Of a DNA stretch of 64,000 bases, positions 1-8,412 are shown piece after piece. Both the position numbers and the translations under genes were made by a program. Below the pieces are notes generated by a model. That model saw only the letters and a list, made by a program, of their open reading frames with translations, searched no databases and was not told the origin of the DNA. The stretch is taken from the NCBI RefSeq assembly GCF_014207355.1, contig NZ_JACHEF010000005.1, positions 372,001 through 436,000 of the forward strand. Direction: 5' to 3'. This DNA comes from Mesorhizobium sangaii (GTDB lineage Bacteria > Pseudomonadota > Alphaproteobacteria > Rhizobiales > Rhizobiaceae). Position 1 is the stretch's first letter, and every line of letters begins with the position of its first letter.

Positions 1-191
1 ACGAGGACTTCGGCGCCCCGCTTGGCGGCTACGTCAAGCGCTTCCTCGAGTTGCCTGGTGCTTGCCGGCCCGATGGCGCCGTCAATGGCGACGCTCAGCG
101 CAACCTTCTCGCTCCCGGCCGAAGAGAAGGGAGAGAAGACAGCTGCGGCGACGAAGGCCGCGGCAAGAAGGGCCACCCGCGCGAAGGTCAC
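1..191 (-). CDS. NfeD-type membrane-bound serine protease (ClpP class), N-terminal fragment
   Basis: Only the first 63 codons are inside the window; the gene continues past position 1. The product begins with a hydrophobic signal/anchor segment (about residues 4-24), then a stretch ending VALSVAIDGAIGPASTRQ and an AAKRGAEVLV helix. This is the usual opening of the ClpP-like domain in long NfeD proteins (membrane-quality proteases, often next to stomatin-like proteins). The GTG at 191 is preferred because GGAG lies 8 bases upstream; a TTG two codons earlier is possible. The catalytic Ser and Lys region lies outside the window, so activity cannot be judged. Confidence 0.72.
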   Translation of the reverse strand, partial: MTFARVALLAAAFVAAAVFSPFSSAGSEKVALSVAIDGAIGPASTRQLEEALDVAAKRGAEVL

Positions 192-295
192 GCTCAAAGC
201 TCCGTAAAATCAATATGGGTTGTATTTTGGCGAAGTCCAAGAGGAGCGACGCCGGCGATTGCGAACGCGGCTGAGCGCAATCTCTTGTCGAGGAG

Positions 296-1173
296 CTATT
301 CCGGAGATGGCACCGGCGGCCGCGACGTCAGCGCGGTGCCGAAGGCGGCGGCAATGACGGCGGCGATGCCGGCCAGTTGCGTAGGGGTCAGGCTTTCGTG
401 CAGGAATAGGAAACCGGCCAGCGCGCCCAGCCCGGGCTCGAGGCAGGTCAGCGTGCCGTAGATGCGAGCCGGCATCCGGGTCAGCGCCACCATCTCCAGC
501 CAGAACGGCAGCGCGCTTGAAAACAGGCCGACGAGCAGCGCGCTGGTCAGGATCGATGGCGTGAGCAGCGCGGTTCCCGCCTGTGCCACGCCGAAGGGCA
601 GCACCAGCACGGCTGCGATCGCCATGCCATAGTGGTGCGCGAGCCGAGTTCAGCACCCGCCTTCTGGGCGAGCACGATGTAGAGCGCCCAGAAGCCGCCG
701 GCCGCCAGCGCCAGCATCACCCCGGTCGGATCAAGCGGCTGCAGCGAATGGACGAACGGCGACAACAGCACGATGCCGGCCACCGCCAGCGCGATCCAGG
801 CAAAGTCGCTGGCACGCCGCGAGGTCAACGTCGCCACCAGCAATGGACCGGAAAATTCCAACGCCACCGCGATGCCGAGCGGAATGGTGGCGAGTGCAGC
901 GTAAAACAGAAGGTTGAGCGCGCACAGCGTCACGCCATAGGCGATCAGCCACGGTATGGTGGCGCGCGACGGCCGCATCTGCCACGGCCGCAGCACGGCG
1001 ATCAACATCAGCGCGCCGACGACGAGCCGCAGCGTCGTCGTGCCCTGCGCCCCGATCAGGGGGAACAGACCCTTGGCGAAGGTGGCGCCGATCTGGATCG
1101 ACACCATGGCGCCCATCAGCGCGGCGATCGGCAAGGGCGCCGCTTCGCGGCGGGCAACCGGCGTCGATGTCAC
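296..1173 (-). pseudogene. RhtA-like EamA/DMT-family exporter, frameshifted
   Basis: Two overlapping frames together give one RhtA/EamA-type transporter of about 290 residues with ten predicted membrane helices, the family that exports threonine/homoserine and related metabolites. The first frame (1173 down to about 631) carries helices 1-7; the second (625 down to 296) begins MAIAAVLVLPFG and carries the last helices. The break is a tandem GCCAT GCCAT at 621-630 on the + strand. Removing one 5-base copy restores a continuous frame reading TTMAIAAVLVLPFG. It is therefore either a recent slippage mutation or a sequencing error. If real, the protein loses its last three or so helices and is probably dead. 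Substrate is inferred from the family only. Confidence 0.8.
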
Positions 1174-1342
1174 TTCGGTCGTCCTCCCTTGGCGCCCGGA
1201 TCAGGCAGCATGGATGGGGAATACGGGCAACCGGCCTGTCCTGTCGTGAGGCAGGGCGGACTGTCGGCTGGGGCAAGGCCAAGCGGTTCGAAGGTCAGCC
1301 GGGCTCTTCCGCCATCCATGCCACCGGTTCAGCGTCACCCTG

Positions 1343-2434
1343 CTAGGCGGCGGCCGCAACCGAGCGCTTGAACAGGATGGTGACCCTCGTGCCCTTGCTT
1401 GCGCTCGACTTCACGTCGAACTCCGCCTTGGCGTTCTCGGTCAGCGAGTGGGCAATCAGCGCGCCGAGCTTGCCGCGCTTGGGCCAAGTCTCGCCTTCCG
1501 GCAGACCGATGCCGTCATCGGCGATGACGACGCTACAGCCATCGCCATCAACGATGCTGTGCAGCGTGATCGTGCCGCCGTCGCGTCCCTGGAAGGCATG
1601 CTTGAGCGCATTGGTCAAAAGCTCATTCACCACCAGCCCGGTCGGCATGGCCACGTTGATCGATACCGGATAGGTGTCGACCTTCATGTCGAGGCGGATG
1701 CCCTCGACCGCATGCGAGTTCATCACCGCCGACGCGATTTGGCTGAGATAGACGCCGAGATCGACCTCATCATTGTGATCGTCGTGATCGTCGCCAGACA
1801 GCGTCTGGTAGAGGATCGCCAGCGCGTCGACGCGCCCCGCCAGCCTCTCGAAACGCTTCTGGTCCGGCTCGGCCGCGTTGCGGGTTTCGAGGCGGATCAG
1901 CGCGGTGATCATCTGCAGATTGTTCTTCACCCGGTGCTGGAGTTCACGCAGCAGCGTGTCCTTCTCGCGGATGTGCTCGTCGATCGAGCGCGCATCCTCT
2001 GTTTCGCCATGGGCCGAAACATCCACCAGTGCCACCAGCCGGAAGCAGACCTTGCCATCGTCATCCTGGATGAGGTTGGAGTAGACGTCGACGATCGCAG
2101 GGGCTTCTTTCCGCTCCAGCCGGAACGTGCCGACGAAATCGGTCTCCTCGACGATGGCCTCAAAGAGTGCCCGGCCCTTCTGCTGGTGCAGGCCGGTGCC
2201 GGAAAGCGCGGCCCAGCGCTCCCGGGCGAGCCTCGCCGCCTTGAGGCCGGACAATTTCTCGAATTCCGGATTGGCATACACAACGCGCTCCTTCGAGCCC
2301 AGATCCGAGACGGCAATGGCAATCGGTACCTGGTCGAGGAACTTCTTGAATTGTTCGCTTTCCAGCGCACTGGCAAGGTCCGGCGTTTCGAGCAACTGCC
2401 CGACCGCTTCGCCCTTCTGTGTATCGGATGTCAT
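1343..2434 (-). CDS. PAS-domain sensor histidine kinase of the HWE/HisKA_2 type
   Basis: A soluble kinase of 363 residues with no membrane segment. Residues about 28-140 form a PAS sensor domain (AIAVSDLGSKERVVYANPEF). The phospho-acceptor helix reads LLRELQHRVKNNLQMITALI with His167, the HisKA_2/HWE signature. A HATPase domain follows, with N box (VVNELLTNALKHAF) and G1 box (VIADDGIGLPEG). Such kinases usually feed single-domain or PhyR-type response regulators in general stress or light/redox sensing; no partner regulator is adjacent. The start at ATG 2434 is chosen because AGG lies 8 bases upstream; a GTG three codons earlier has no better site. The signal sensed is unknown. Confidence 0.85.
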   Translation of the reverse strand: MTSDTQKGEAVGQLLETPDLASALESEQFKKFLDQVPIAIAVSDLGSKERVVYANPEFEKLSGLKAARLARERWAALSGTGLHQQKGRALFEAIVEETDFVGTFRLERKEAPAIVDVYSNLIQDDDGKVCFRLVALVDVSAHGETEDARSIDEHIREKDTLLRELQHRVKNNLQMITALIRLETRNAAEPDQKRFERLAGRVDALAILYQTLSGDDHDDHNDEVDLGVYLSQIASAVMNSHAVEGIRLDMKVDTYPVSINVAMPTGLVVNELLTNALKHAFQGRDGGTITLHSIVDGDGCSVVIADDGIGLPEGETWPKRGKLGALIAHSLTENAKAEFDVKSSASKGTRVTILFKRSVAAAA

Positions 2435-3234
2435 CTGCAGCACCTGTGCTGTGCGTGGGGGGCATCAATACCAGCGATGCGATCACCCCGCCACCGCCAA
2501 AGCTCGAGGCGGCATTTTCACGCGCCGCGTCGCCACGCACATTGAGTGGCGTTCTCGGAATTGGCGTAGCCGCTCCCGGCGGTGCGGGTGAGTTCGGCGG
2601 TCTGCCCCCGCGATGCGGCCGAGCGCCGGGCGAGCGCGATGCGGGCCTGATAGCCGCGCGCCTGGTGACCACGTAAAGGCCCGCAGCCATGCTGCATCGC
2701 GCAAAACTCAATGCTTCTAATTCATACGCTGCGGAGCTGGAGCAAATTTATATAGTGAAAATATAGACTTCCGAGTTTCGCGGACGATTTAAGAAAAACT
2801 CTAGACTTTCCTATTTCCAAGCTGAGATTCTCTCCAATCAACCCAAACGGGCGGATTCGGACAGCTTAACGACGGGGTTGAACTTCTGGAGAAAATCGCC
2901 AAAAAGGCCAGGCACCGGCCGGTTTTTATCAATATTTCGCGCTCGCTCACACAAGTATTTCGGCTTGGTAAATTTTTTGTGTTGCGCTGCACAATGCGGT
3001 AACCGAACCATCCTCTGGGGGACTCATTTAACGACTGGACATAGGCCGTGAAGGATTCCCTGGCTTGACCGACTTTAGCTGCCCGTCCGTCGATTTCGAG
3101 CCCGGCCTGAGCGGACTCGCAAAGCGTGGGTTTGATGCTGCCGGCCCCGTGGCGGGTCTCGTTCGCCTTGGCCTGCCGTTCGAAAAAACCGCCTTGCGGC
3201 TTTATCGCGGACATCACGCCGGCGGACGCCGCTG
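2435..3234. other. 800-base region with no supported gene
   Basis: The part up to about 2700 is GC-rich; on the minus strand it holds a 59-codon open frame (2697-2518, containing RGYQARIALARRSAASRGQT) with only a weak ribosome site, which I do not call. From about 2700 to 3020 the DNA turns strikingly AT-rich for this genome, as expected of promoters or a relic of foreign DNA. It presumably holds the promoters of the kinase (minus) and the glycan operon (plus). Confidence 0.5.
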
Positions 3235-4428
3235 ATGGGAAACACCCGCGACATCCAACTGGATGCCTTGAGGGCCATCGCCGTGACGATGGTTCTGTAC
3301 TCCCATTTCTTCGCGGCCGGAGGATCATCCTTCTGGGGCCATATCGGCGTGCGGTTGTTTTTCGTGCTGAGCGGCTTCCTGATCACGCGCCTGCTGCTGG
3401 AAGCGCGTTCGGCCGCAGAATTTGAAACCGGCGCCGCGTTGCGAGCCTTCTACATCAGGCGGGCGCTGCGGATATTTCCTCCCTATTTCGCCGTCCTGGG
3501 TTTCGTTTGGCTGTTTGACCTGGAACAGGCCAGGGCATCGCTGATCTGGCACGCGCTTTATCTGTCGAATTTCTGGTATGCGCTGCGTAATGACTGGACG
3601 CCCTGGGTGCTGTGCCATTTCTGGAGCCTGAGCATCGAGGAGCAGTTCTATGTCGCCTGGCCACTGATCGTCCTGCTGGTTCCGCGCCGGCGCTTCGAGC
3701 CGATCTGCATCGGCATCATCCTGCTGTCGCTGGCCTATCGCTTCTACTGGCCGGTCACCGCCACTCCGGCGCTGGCACGCGACCTGCTGCCGCCGGCATC
3801 CATGGATGCGCTGGCGTCGGGTGCGCTGCTTGCCTGCTGGCGGTCCAGGAGCGCCAGCCTGCCGCAATGGATGCGGCTGGGCTGGCCTGCCTTCGCGGCC
3901 GCATTCCTGATGATCGAATGGTTTGTCCCGGCGCCTCCCGATCCGACACTGGAATGGGCCCGCTGGCTGCTGCTGCAAGTCCTGCCGCTGGTGCCGTTGA
4001 TGGCCATCGTCGCCGCCTGTTCGAGCGGCCTTGGAGGCACAATCGGCAAGCTTGCCGAACTGCCGCCGCTGCTCGCTCTCGGTCGCATCAGCTACGGTGT
4101 TTATCTCTATCATCCGATATTGTTGTCGCTCGCCGTCAAGTCGCAGCCCTGGATTCCGCTCAACGTCTCGGAGCAAGGGCCAGGGCGGTTGCTGGTTGCG
4201 AGCGCCGCCACGATTGTCGTGGCCTCGATTTCCTGGGTGGTTTTCGAAAGGCCGCTCAACCGCCTGAAGCGCCACTTTCCCTATGTGGCGCGCACCAATG
4301 CCGCGCCGACACGCGCCGACCGCGCCGACCGCGCCGACCGCGCCGGCTGGGTCGCGAGGGCGCCCGGCCGATCGCCCGATGGCCCGGCACCATCGCTCGA
4401 CCTCCAGCGAACGGATGCGAGACCATGA
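3235..4428 (+). CDS. Membrane acyltransferase, acyltransferase-3 (OafA/YrhL) family
   Basis: 397 residues, about ten hydrophobic helices. N-terminal motifs match acyltransferase-3 enzymes, which move acetyl or other acyl groups onto sugars of exported polysaccharides: LDALRAIAVTMVLYSHF (with the conserved Arg and His), GVRLFFVLSGFLITR and FYIRRALRIFPPYF. It is the first gene of a four-gene run and overlaps the next gene by ATGA, so the two are probably translationally coupled. The C-terminal tail contains RADRADRADRAG, encoded by a 9-base tandem repeat at 4312-4347, likely a disordered cytoplasmic tail. The ribosome site before the ATG is weak. The sugar substrate is unknown. Confidence 0.88.
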   Translation: MGNTRDIQLDALRAIAVTMVLYSHFFAAGGSSFWGHIGVRLFFVLSGFLITRLLLEARSAAEFETGAALRAFYIRRALRIFPPYFAVLGFVWLFDLEQARASLIWHALYLSNFWYALRNDWTPWVLCHFWSLSIEEQFYVAWPLIVLLVPRRRFEPICIGIILLSLAYRFYWPVTATPALARDLLPPASMDALASGALLACWRSRSASLPQWMRLGWPAFAAAFLMIEWFVPAPPDPTLEWARWLLLQVLPLVPLMAIVAACSSGLGGTIGKLAELPPLLALGRISYGVYLYHPILLSLAVKSQPWIPLNVSEQGPGRLLVASAATIVVASISWVVFERPLNRLKRHFPYVARTNAAPTRADRADRADRAGWVARAPGRSPDGPAPSLDLQRTDARP

Positions 4429-5531
4429 CCGCTGCGCCTCTCGTCTCGGTCCTGCTGCCGATCTACAATGCCGGGCCCTATCTCGCCGCCGCGCTGGGAA
4501 GCATCCTGCGGCAGGACTACTGCCGCGTGGAGGTCATCGCCATCGATGACGGGTCGACCGACAATTCGCTCCAAATCCTCGAGCGATACCGGCAAGCCGA
4601 TAGCCGCATCTCGATCATCTCGCGCGAAAACCGCGGCCTCGTGGCGACGCTCAACGAAGGGCTGCAGAAAGCCCAGGGCGAGTTGGTCGCGCGGATGGAC
4701 GCGGACGACGTCGCCTACCCCTGGCGCTTGTCGCGCCAGGTGGCGCTGTTCGAGGGGCGGCCCGAACTCGGCTTCTGCGGCGCCGGCGTCGACATGTTGA
4801 TCCGCGGCCGCATCGCCAGGGGCAAGCCCGATCCGGTGTTCCAGTTCGGCCGCATTCCCATTTTGGCGATGTTCTTCACCATCTTCATGCACCCGACGGT
4901 CGTCTACAACAGGAAGGTCGTCGAAGACGGCGATCTCCACTACGACAAGACCTACAGGCACGCCGAGGATTTCGACCTTTTCAGGCGGCTGGCCGGCCGC
5001 TACCCGGCAGCCATGATGCCCGAAAACCTGGTCGTCTACCGCATCCATCAGGCAAGCGTGACCAGCCGGCACAGCAAGGAGATGCGCAGGACGCATTTGC
5101 GGATCGTGGCGGAGAATCTCGAGCGCGAGGGCCTCGCGGAAACCACGCGGGACCTGCGCGACATCGGCGATGCGGTCAGCCTCGACACGGTTACCCATGC
5201 GGCCAACTTCATCGTCGCGCTGGAGGAGGAGATTTGCTCGCTGCCGGCCGAGACGCGGCCAAGCTTCGAGGCCGGCGCGCTGAACCTGTTCTATTTCCTC
5301 TACCAGCTCGTCGCCGACGAAAAGCAGCCCTCGCTGACGCATGAATTGCTGACGCGGACCGCGAAATGGAACGTCATCCGGCGCCGCGAGAAATATGCGC
5401 TGCGGCCGGGCTCCTGGGCGCCCTGGCTCAGCCTTGCCTCGCTGTCGGCCGGCAGGCAGGCGGACGCCCTGGCATACTTCTTCAAATCCGCGCCCGCCGA
5501 GACGGTCCTGGCGCCTTATCAGTTGAGTTAG
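4425..5531 (+). CDS. Family 2 glycosyltransferase
   Basis: 368 residues. The N-terminal GT-A domain has the nucleotide-binding strand VSVLLPIYNAGPYLAAALGS, the acidic motif AIDDGSTDNS, and the DXD-like metal site ARMDADDVAYP. A downstream HAEDFDLFRRL matches the ED catalytic-base region of GT2 enzymes. The start at 4425 overlaps the acyltransferase stop (ATGA); a longer upstream open frame is only the shadow of that gene. It probably adds a sugar to a lipid-linked or cell-surface glycan on the cytoplasmic face of the membrane. The linkage and sugar cannot be told from sequence. The C-terminal 100 residues are helical and not recognised. Confidence 0.88.
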   Translation: MTAAPLVSVLLPIYNAGPYLAAALGSILRQDYCRVEVIAIDDGSTDNSLQILERYRQADSRISIISRENRGLVATLNEGLQKAQGELVARMDADDVAYPWRLSRQVALFEGRPELGFCGAGVDMLIRGRIARGKPDPVFQFGRIPILAMFFTIFMHPTVVYNRKVVEDGDLHYDKTYRHAEDFDLFRRLAGRYPAAMMPENLVVYRIHQASVTSRHSKEMRRTHLRIVAENLEREGLAETTRDLRDIGDAVSLDTVTHAANFIVALEEEICSLPAETRPSFEAGALNLFYFLYQLVADEKQPSLTHELLTRTAKWNVIRRREKYALRPGSWAPWLSLASLSAGRQADALAYFFKSAPAETVLAPYQLS

Positions 5532-5534
5532 AGG

Positions 5535-6569
5535 ATGACCGTCAAAGCCCACCAACCGCTGCAGCGCGATCGATCGACGGAGCTTGGCACCGTCCCGGCC
5601 AATCCCCGCCCGGAACGATCGGCACCGGAAGTCAGCTTCATCATCTGCACGCGCAACCGCGTCGCCGTGCTCGAAGCCTGCATCACGTCGGTGCAGGCCG
5701 CGTGCCGCGCCCATGCCGACTTCGGCGCCGAACTGGTGGTCGTCGACAACGGTTCGAGCGACCGCACGGCGGAACGCCTGGCCAGCATCGCCGCCATGTC
5801 GGACATTCCATTCACGCCCGTTTACGAAGCCCGACCTGGATTGGCGACTGCCCGCAACGCCGGGTTGAAGCGCGCGCGGGGCCGTGTGCTGGTCTTTGTC
5901 GATGATGACTGCGCGGTCCATTGCGACTACCTGCGCGATCTGGAGCGACACTATGCATCCGGGGAACACTGGCTGATCCGGGGCGGCCGTGTCGAACTTG
6001 GCGATCCCAGGGATTTGCCGTTCACGATCAAGCGCTCGCGGGTACGCGAGCGGCTGACGCCGGATGTCCATCCCGGCGGTTTCGTGCTGGGCTGCAACAT
6101 GACGATGCACCGCGATGTCGCGGCCCGTATCGGCAATTTCGACGAGCGCTTCGGCGCCGGCGGGCCGTTGCGGTCGGCGGAGGATACCGACTATCTCGTG
6201 CGCGCGGTGCTGCTCGGCATCGCGGTCGAGTATGTGCCGGACATGACGATATTCCATCATCACGGCAGGCGGGATCGCAAATCCATCGAAAAGCTCCACC
6301 GCGACTACAGCCTGGGCAATGGCGGGCTGTGCCTGAAACATGTTCGTCATGCGCCCTGGCTGCTTCGCCATTTCTACTGGGCCACCAGAGCCGCGTTGCG
6401 GGAATTGTCGGGCGGGCCGGCGTTCGATCGTGAACTCAACCTGTCGCACTGGCCGATCGTCGGCATGAATTTGCTCGGCGCCGCCAGATTCGCGGTTCTC
6501 ATGCTGGCGAGACGGGCGCAGGGTGCGCCGGTGCGACAAGATCAACAGGCAAATGCCGAAGCGAGTTGA
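5535..6569 (+). CDS. Family 2 glycosyltransferase
   Basis: 344 residues, starting three bases after the previous stop, so in the same operon. GT-A motifs are present: VSFIICTRNRVAVLEACI, VVVDNGSSDRT, a donor-site RPGLATARNAGLKRARG and the DXD equivalent VFVDDDCAVH. SAEDTDYLVRAV is the likely catalytic-base loop. The layout (ARPGLATARN, then GCNMTMHRDV) is that of GT2 enzymes in surface-polysaccharide clusters. The first 30 residues precede the domain and look disordered. With the other GT2, the acyltransferase and the ABC protein it suggests assembly and export of a short acylated glycan. Confidence 0.87.
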   Translation: MTVKAHQPLQRDRSTELGTVPANPRPERSAPEVSFIICTRNRVAVLEACITSVQAACRAHADFGAELVVVDNGSSDRTAERLASIAAMSDIPFTPVYEARPGLATARNAGLKRARGRVLVFVDDDCAVHCDYLRDLERHYASGEHWLIRGGRVELGDPRDLPFTIKRSRVRERLTPDVHPGGFVLGCNMTMHRDVAARIGNFDERFGAGGPLRSAEDTDYLVRAVLLGIAVEYVPDMTIFHHHGRRDRKSIEKLHRDYSLGNGGLCLKHVRHAPWLLRHFYWATRAALRELSGGPAFDRELNLSHWPIVGMNLLGAARFAVLMLARRAQGAPVRQDQQANAEAS

Positions 6570-6578
6570 ACCGCAATA

Positions 6579-8411
6579 ATGCCATTGCTACCGCCCAGCC
6601 TGCCGATGCTGTTCCGGACGTTCGGAAAGAAGCAACTGCGCCTGCTTCCGGCCGTGGTGGTCCTCGGCCTGGTCGGCGCCGTCCTCGAAGGTTTCGGCAT
6701 CGGCCTGATCATCCCGTTGCTGGGCATTATCATGGGACACGGCGATGCAGCGGGAATGGGCGGCTTCTCGGCTGTCCTCCAGCACGTCGGGTCGGGCCTG
6801 AGCGAGCGCGACCGGCTTATGGTCATTTCGATCGCCATCCTCGGTTCGATCGTCCTGAAGAACATTTTCGCCTTCGCCAACACGCTGCTGACGACCTTCA
6901 TCTATGGCAAGGCAAGCCATTCGATCCGCAGCGCCTTGTCGGAGCGGCTGTTGCGGGTCGGCTACCCATTCTTCCTGCGGCAGAGTCCGGGGCGGCTGCT
7001 CAACATCATCTCCAACGAATCCTGGCGGGCGTCGGATGCGATCCAGATCGTGCTGTCGGCCATCGTCAGCGCATCGGCCGCCATCATCCTGCTGGCTTTC
7101 CTGCTGCTGCTTTCGTGGCGCATGACGCTGTTGGTCACGCTGGGACTGGCCGCCGTCCAGATCGCGCACGCCATTCTGTCGGCCAATCTGAAAGGGCCTA
7201 GCCGCAGCGTCGCCTCGCGCAACTCGCACCTCGCCTCGCAGATGCTCCATCTGGTGCATGCCGGACGCCTGATCCGCATCTTCGGACAGGAGAGCCGGGA
7301 GAAGGCGATATTCGATACGGCGTCCGATGCGGTCCGCCGCGCTTCCTTCGTCCTGCTTGTCCGCCAGGGAGCGTTGCCGCCGCTGACAGAGGTTCTCCAC
7401 GCCGCGCTGTTTCTGGCGGTGGTGATCGGCGCCTGGCTGGCGCAGGTGAATTTCCCGCTGATCATCGCGTTTGTCATCCTGCTCTATAGGCTGCAGCCGC
7501 ATATGCGGGCCCTGCAGGGGTCGTGGAGCCAGTTGCAAGGCCTGAGCGGATCGCTCGAAGAGGTGATATGGATGCTGGATCCATCCGGCAAGCCTCCACC
7601 GCCGCAAGGCGACGGGCCGTTCCATGGCTTGCGCCAGGGCATCAAGTTCGATGACGTGACCTTCACCTATTCCGGCACGGACCGGCGTGAAGTGGTGCTG
7701 CATTCGGCGACTTTCGAAATCCGCGGCGGCCGCTCGACAGCACTGATCGGCCGCTCGGGCGCAGGCAAGACGACGATCGTCAATCTCCTGTGCCGCTTCG
7801 TGGAACCGGACACCGGCAGGATACTCGTCGATGGATCACCGCTTGACGGGATCGACGCCAGCCAGTGGCGCCAGCACATCGCACTGGCCAGCCAGGAGCT
7901 GGAGCTGGTCGATGGCACCATTTTTGAAAACATCACCTACGGGCAGGACGCGGCCACGGCCGCCGAAGCCGAGCGTGCCGCGAGACTGGCCGAGGCGCAT
8001 GAATTCATCGAACGGCTCCCGCTCGGTTACGACACGCTCGTCGGCTACAGGGGTGTCAACCTCTCGGCTGGACAGCGGCAGCGGATCGCACTGGCCAGGG
8101 CCCTGGTGCGCGATCCCGATCTCCTGATCCTGGACGAGGCCACCAATGCCGTGGATGGGCTATCGGAGGCAGCCATCGTCGAGACGCTGAAGTCGAGAGC
8201 CGGCCGCCGCACGACCATCGTCATCAGCCACCATCACAGCACCATCTCGTTCTGCGACGACGTGGTGATCTTGAGCGGCGGCAGGGTGAAAAAGCAGGCG
8301 CCTTTTGGCGCCCTGGCATCGCTCACCATGGACGAGCTCTACCAGCACGAGCAACTCGCCGCCCCAGGCCGAGCGGGAGCGAAGCGACGTCGCGGCGAGC
8401 CCGCGAAGTAG
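6579..8411 (+). CDS. ABC transporter with fused permease and ATPase (lipid/glycan flippase type)
   Basis: 610 residues. The N-terminal half holds an exporter-type membrane domain of about six helices (residues 20-330). The ATPase follows with Walker A GRSGAGKTT (about 391-399), signature LSAGQRQRIALARAL (about 494), Walker B LLILDEATNAVD (about 514) and switch His in ISHHHSTI. This half-transporter should work as a dimer. Its position after two glycosyltransferases suggests it flips a lipid-linked oligosaccharide, like PglK or MsbA; the substrate is inferred from context. ATG 6579 follows the GT2 stop by nine bases; ATG 6606 is a possible later start. Confidence 0.88.
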   Translation: MPLLPPSLPMLFRTFGKKQLRLLPAVVVLGLVGAVLEGFGIGLIIPLLGIIMGHGDAAGMGGFSAVLQHVGSGLSERDRLMVISIAILGSIVLKNIFAFANTLLTTFIYGKASHSIRSALSERLLRVGYPFFLRQSPGRLLNIISNESWRASDAIQIVLSAIVSASAAIILLAFLLLLSWRMTLLVTLGLAAVQIAHAILSANLKGPSRSVASRNSHLASQMLHLVHAGRLIRIFGQESREKAIFDTASDAVRRASFVLLVRQGALPPLTEVLHAALFLAVVIGAWLAQVNFPLIIAFVILLYRLQPHMRALQGSWSQLQGLSGSLEEVIWMLDPSGKPPPPQGDGPFHGLRQGIKFDDVTFTYSGTDRREVVLHSATFEIRGGRSTALIGRSGAGKTTIVNLLCRFVEPDTGRILVDGSPLDGIDASQWRQHIALASQELELVDGTIFENITYGQDAATAAEAERAARLAEAHEFIERLPLGYDTLVGYRGVNLSAGQRQRIALARALVRDPDLLILDEATNAVDGLSEAAIVETLKSRAGRRTTIVISHHHSTISFCDDVVILSGGRVKKQAPFGALASLTMDELYQHEQLAAPGRAGAKRRRGEPAK

Positions 8412-8412
8412 G

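Noticed and set aside
2518..2697. 59-codon minus-strand open frame (RGYQARIALARRSAA)
   Set aside because: Plausible composition but weak ribosome site and no recognised family; not enough to call.
2801..3328. 175-codon open frame on the minus strand in the AT-rich gap
   Set aside because: It overlaps the start of the acyltransferase gene, has no ribosome site, and its product shows no domain or regular structure.
4281..6545. 754-codon minus-strand open frame antisense to the glycosyltransferases
   Set aside because: Typical high-GC shadow: composition rich in Arg/Ala/Gly/Asp/His, no motif, lies exactly opposite well-supported genes.
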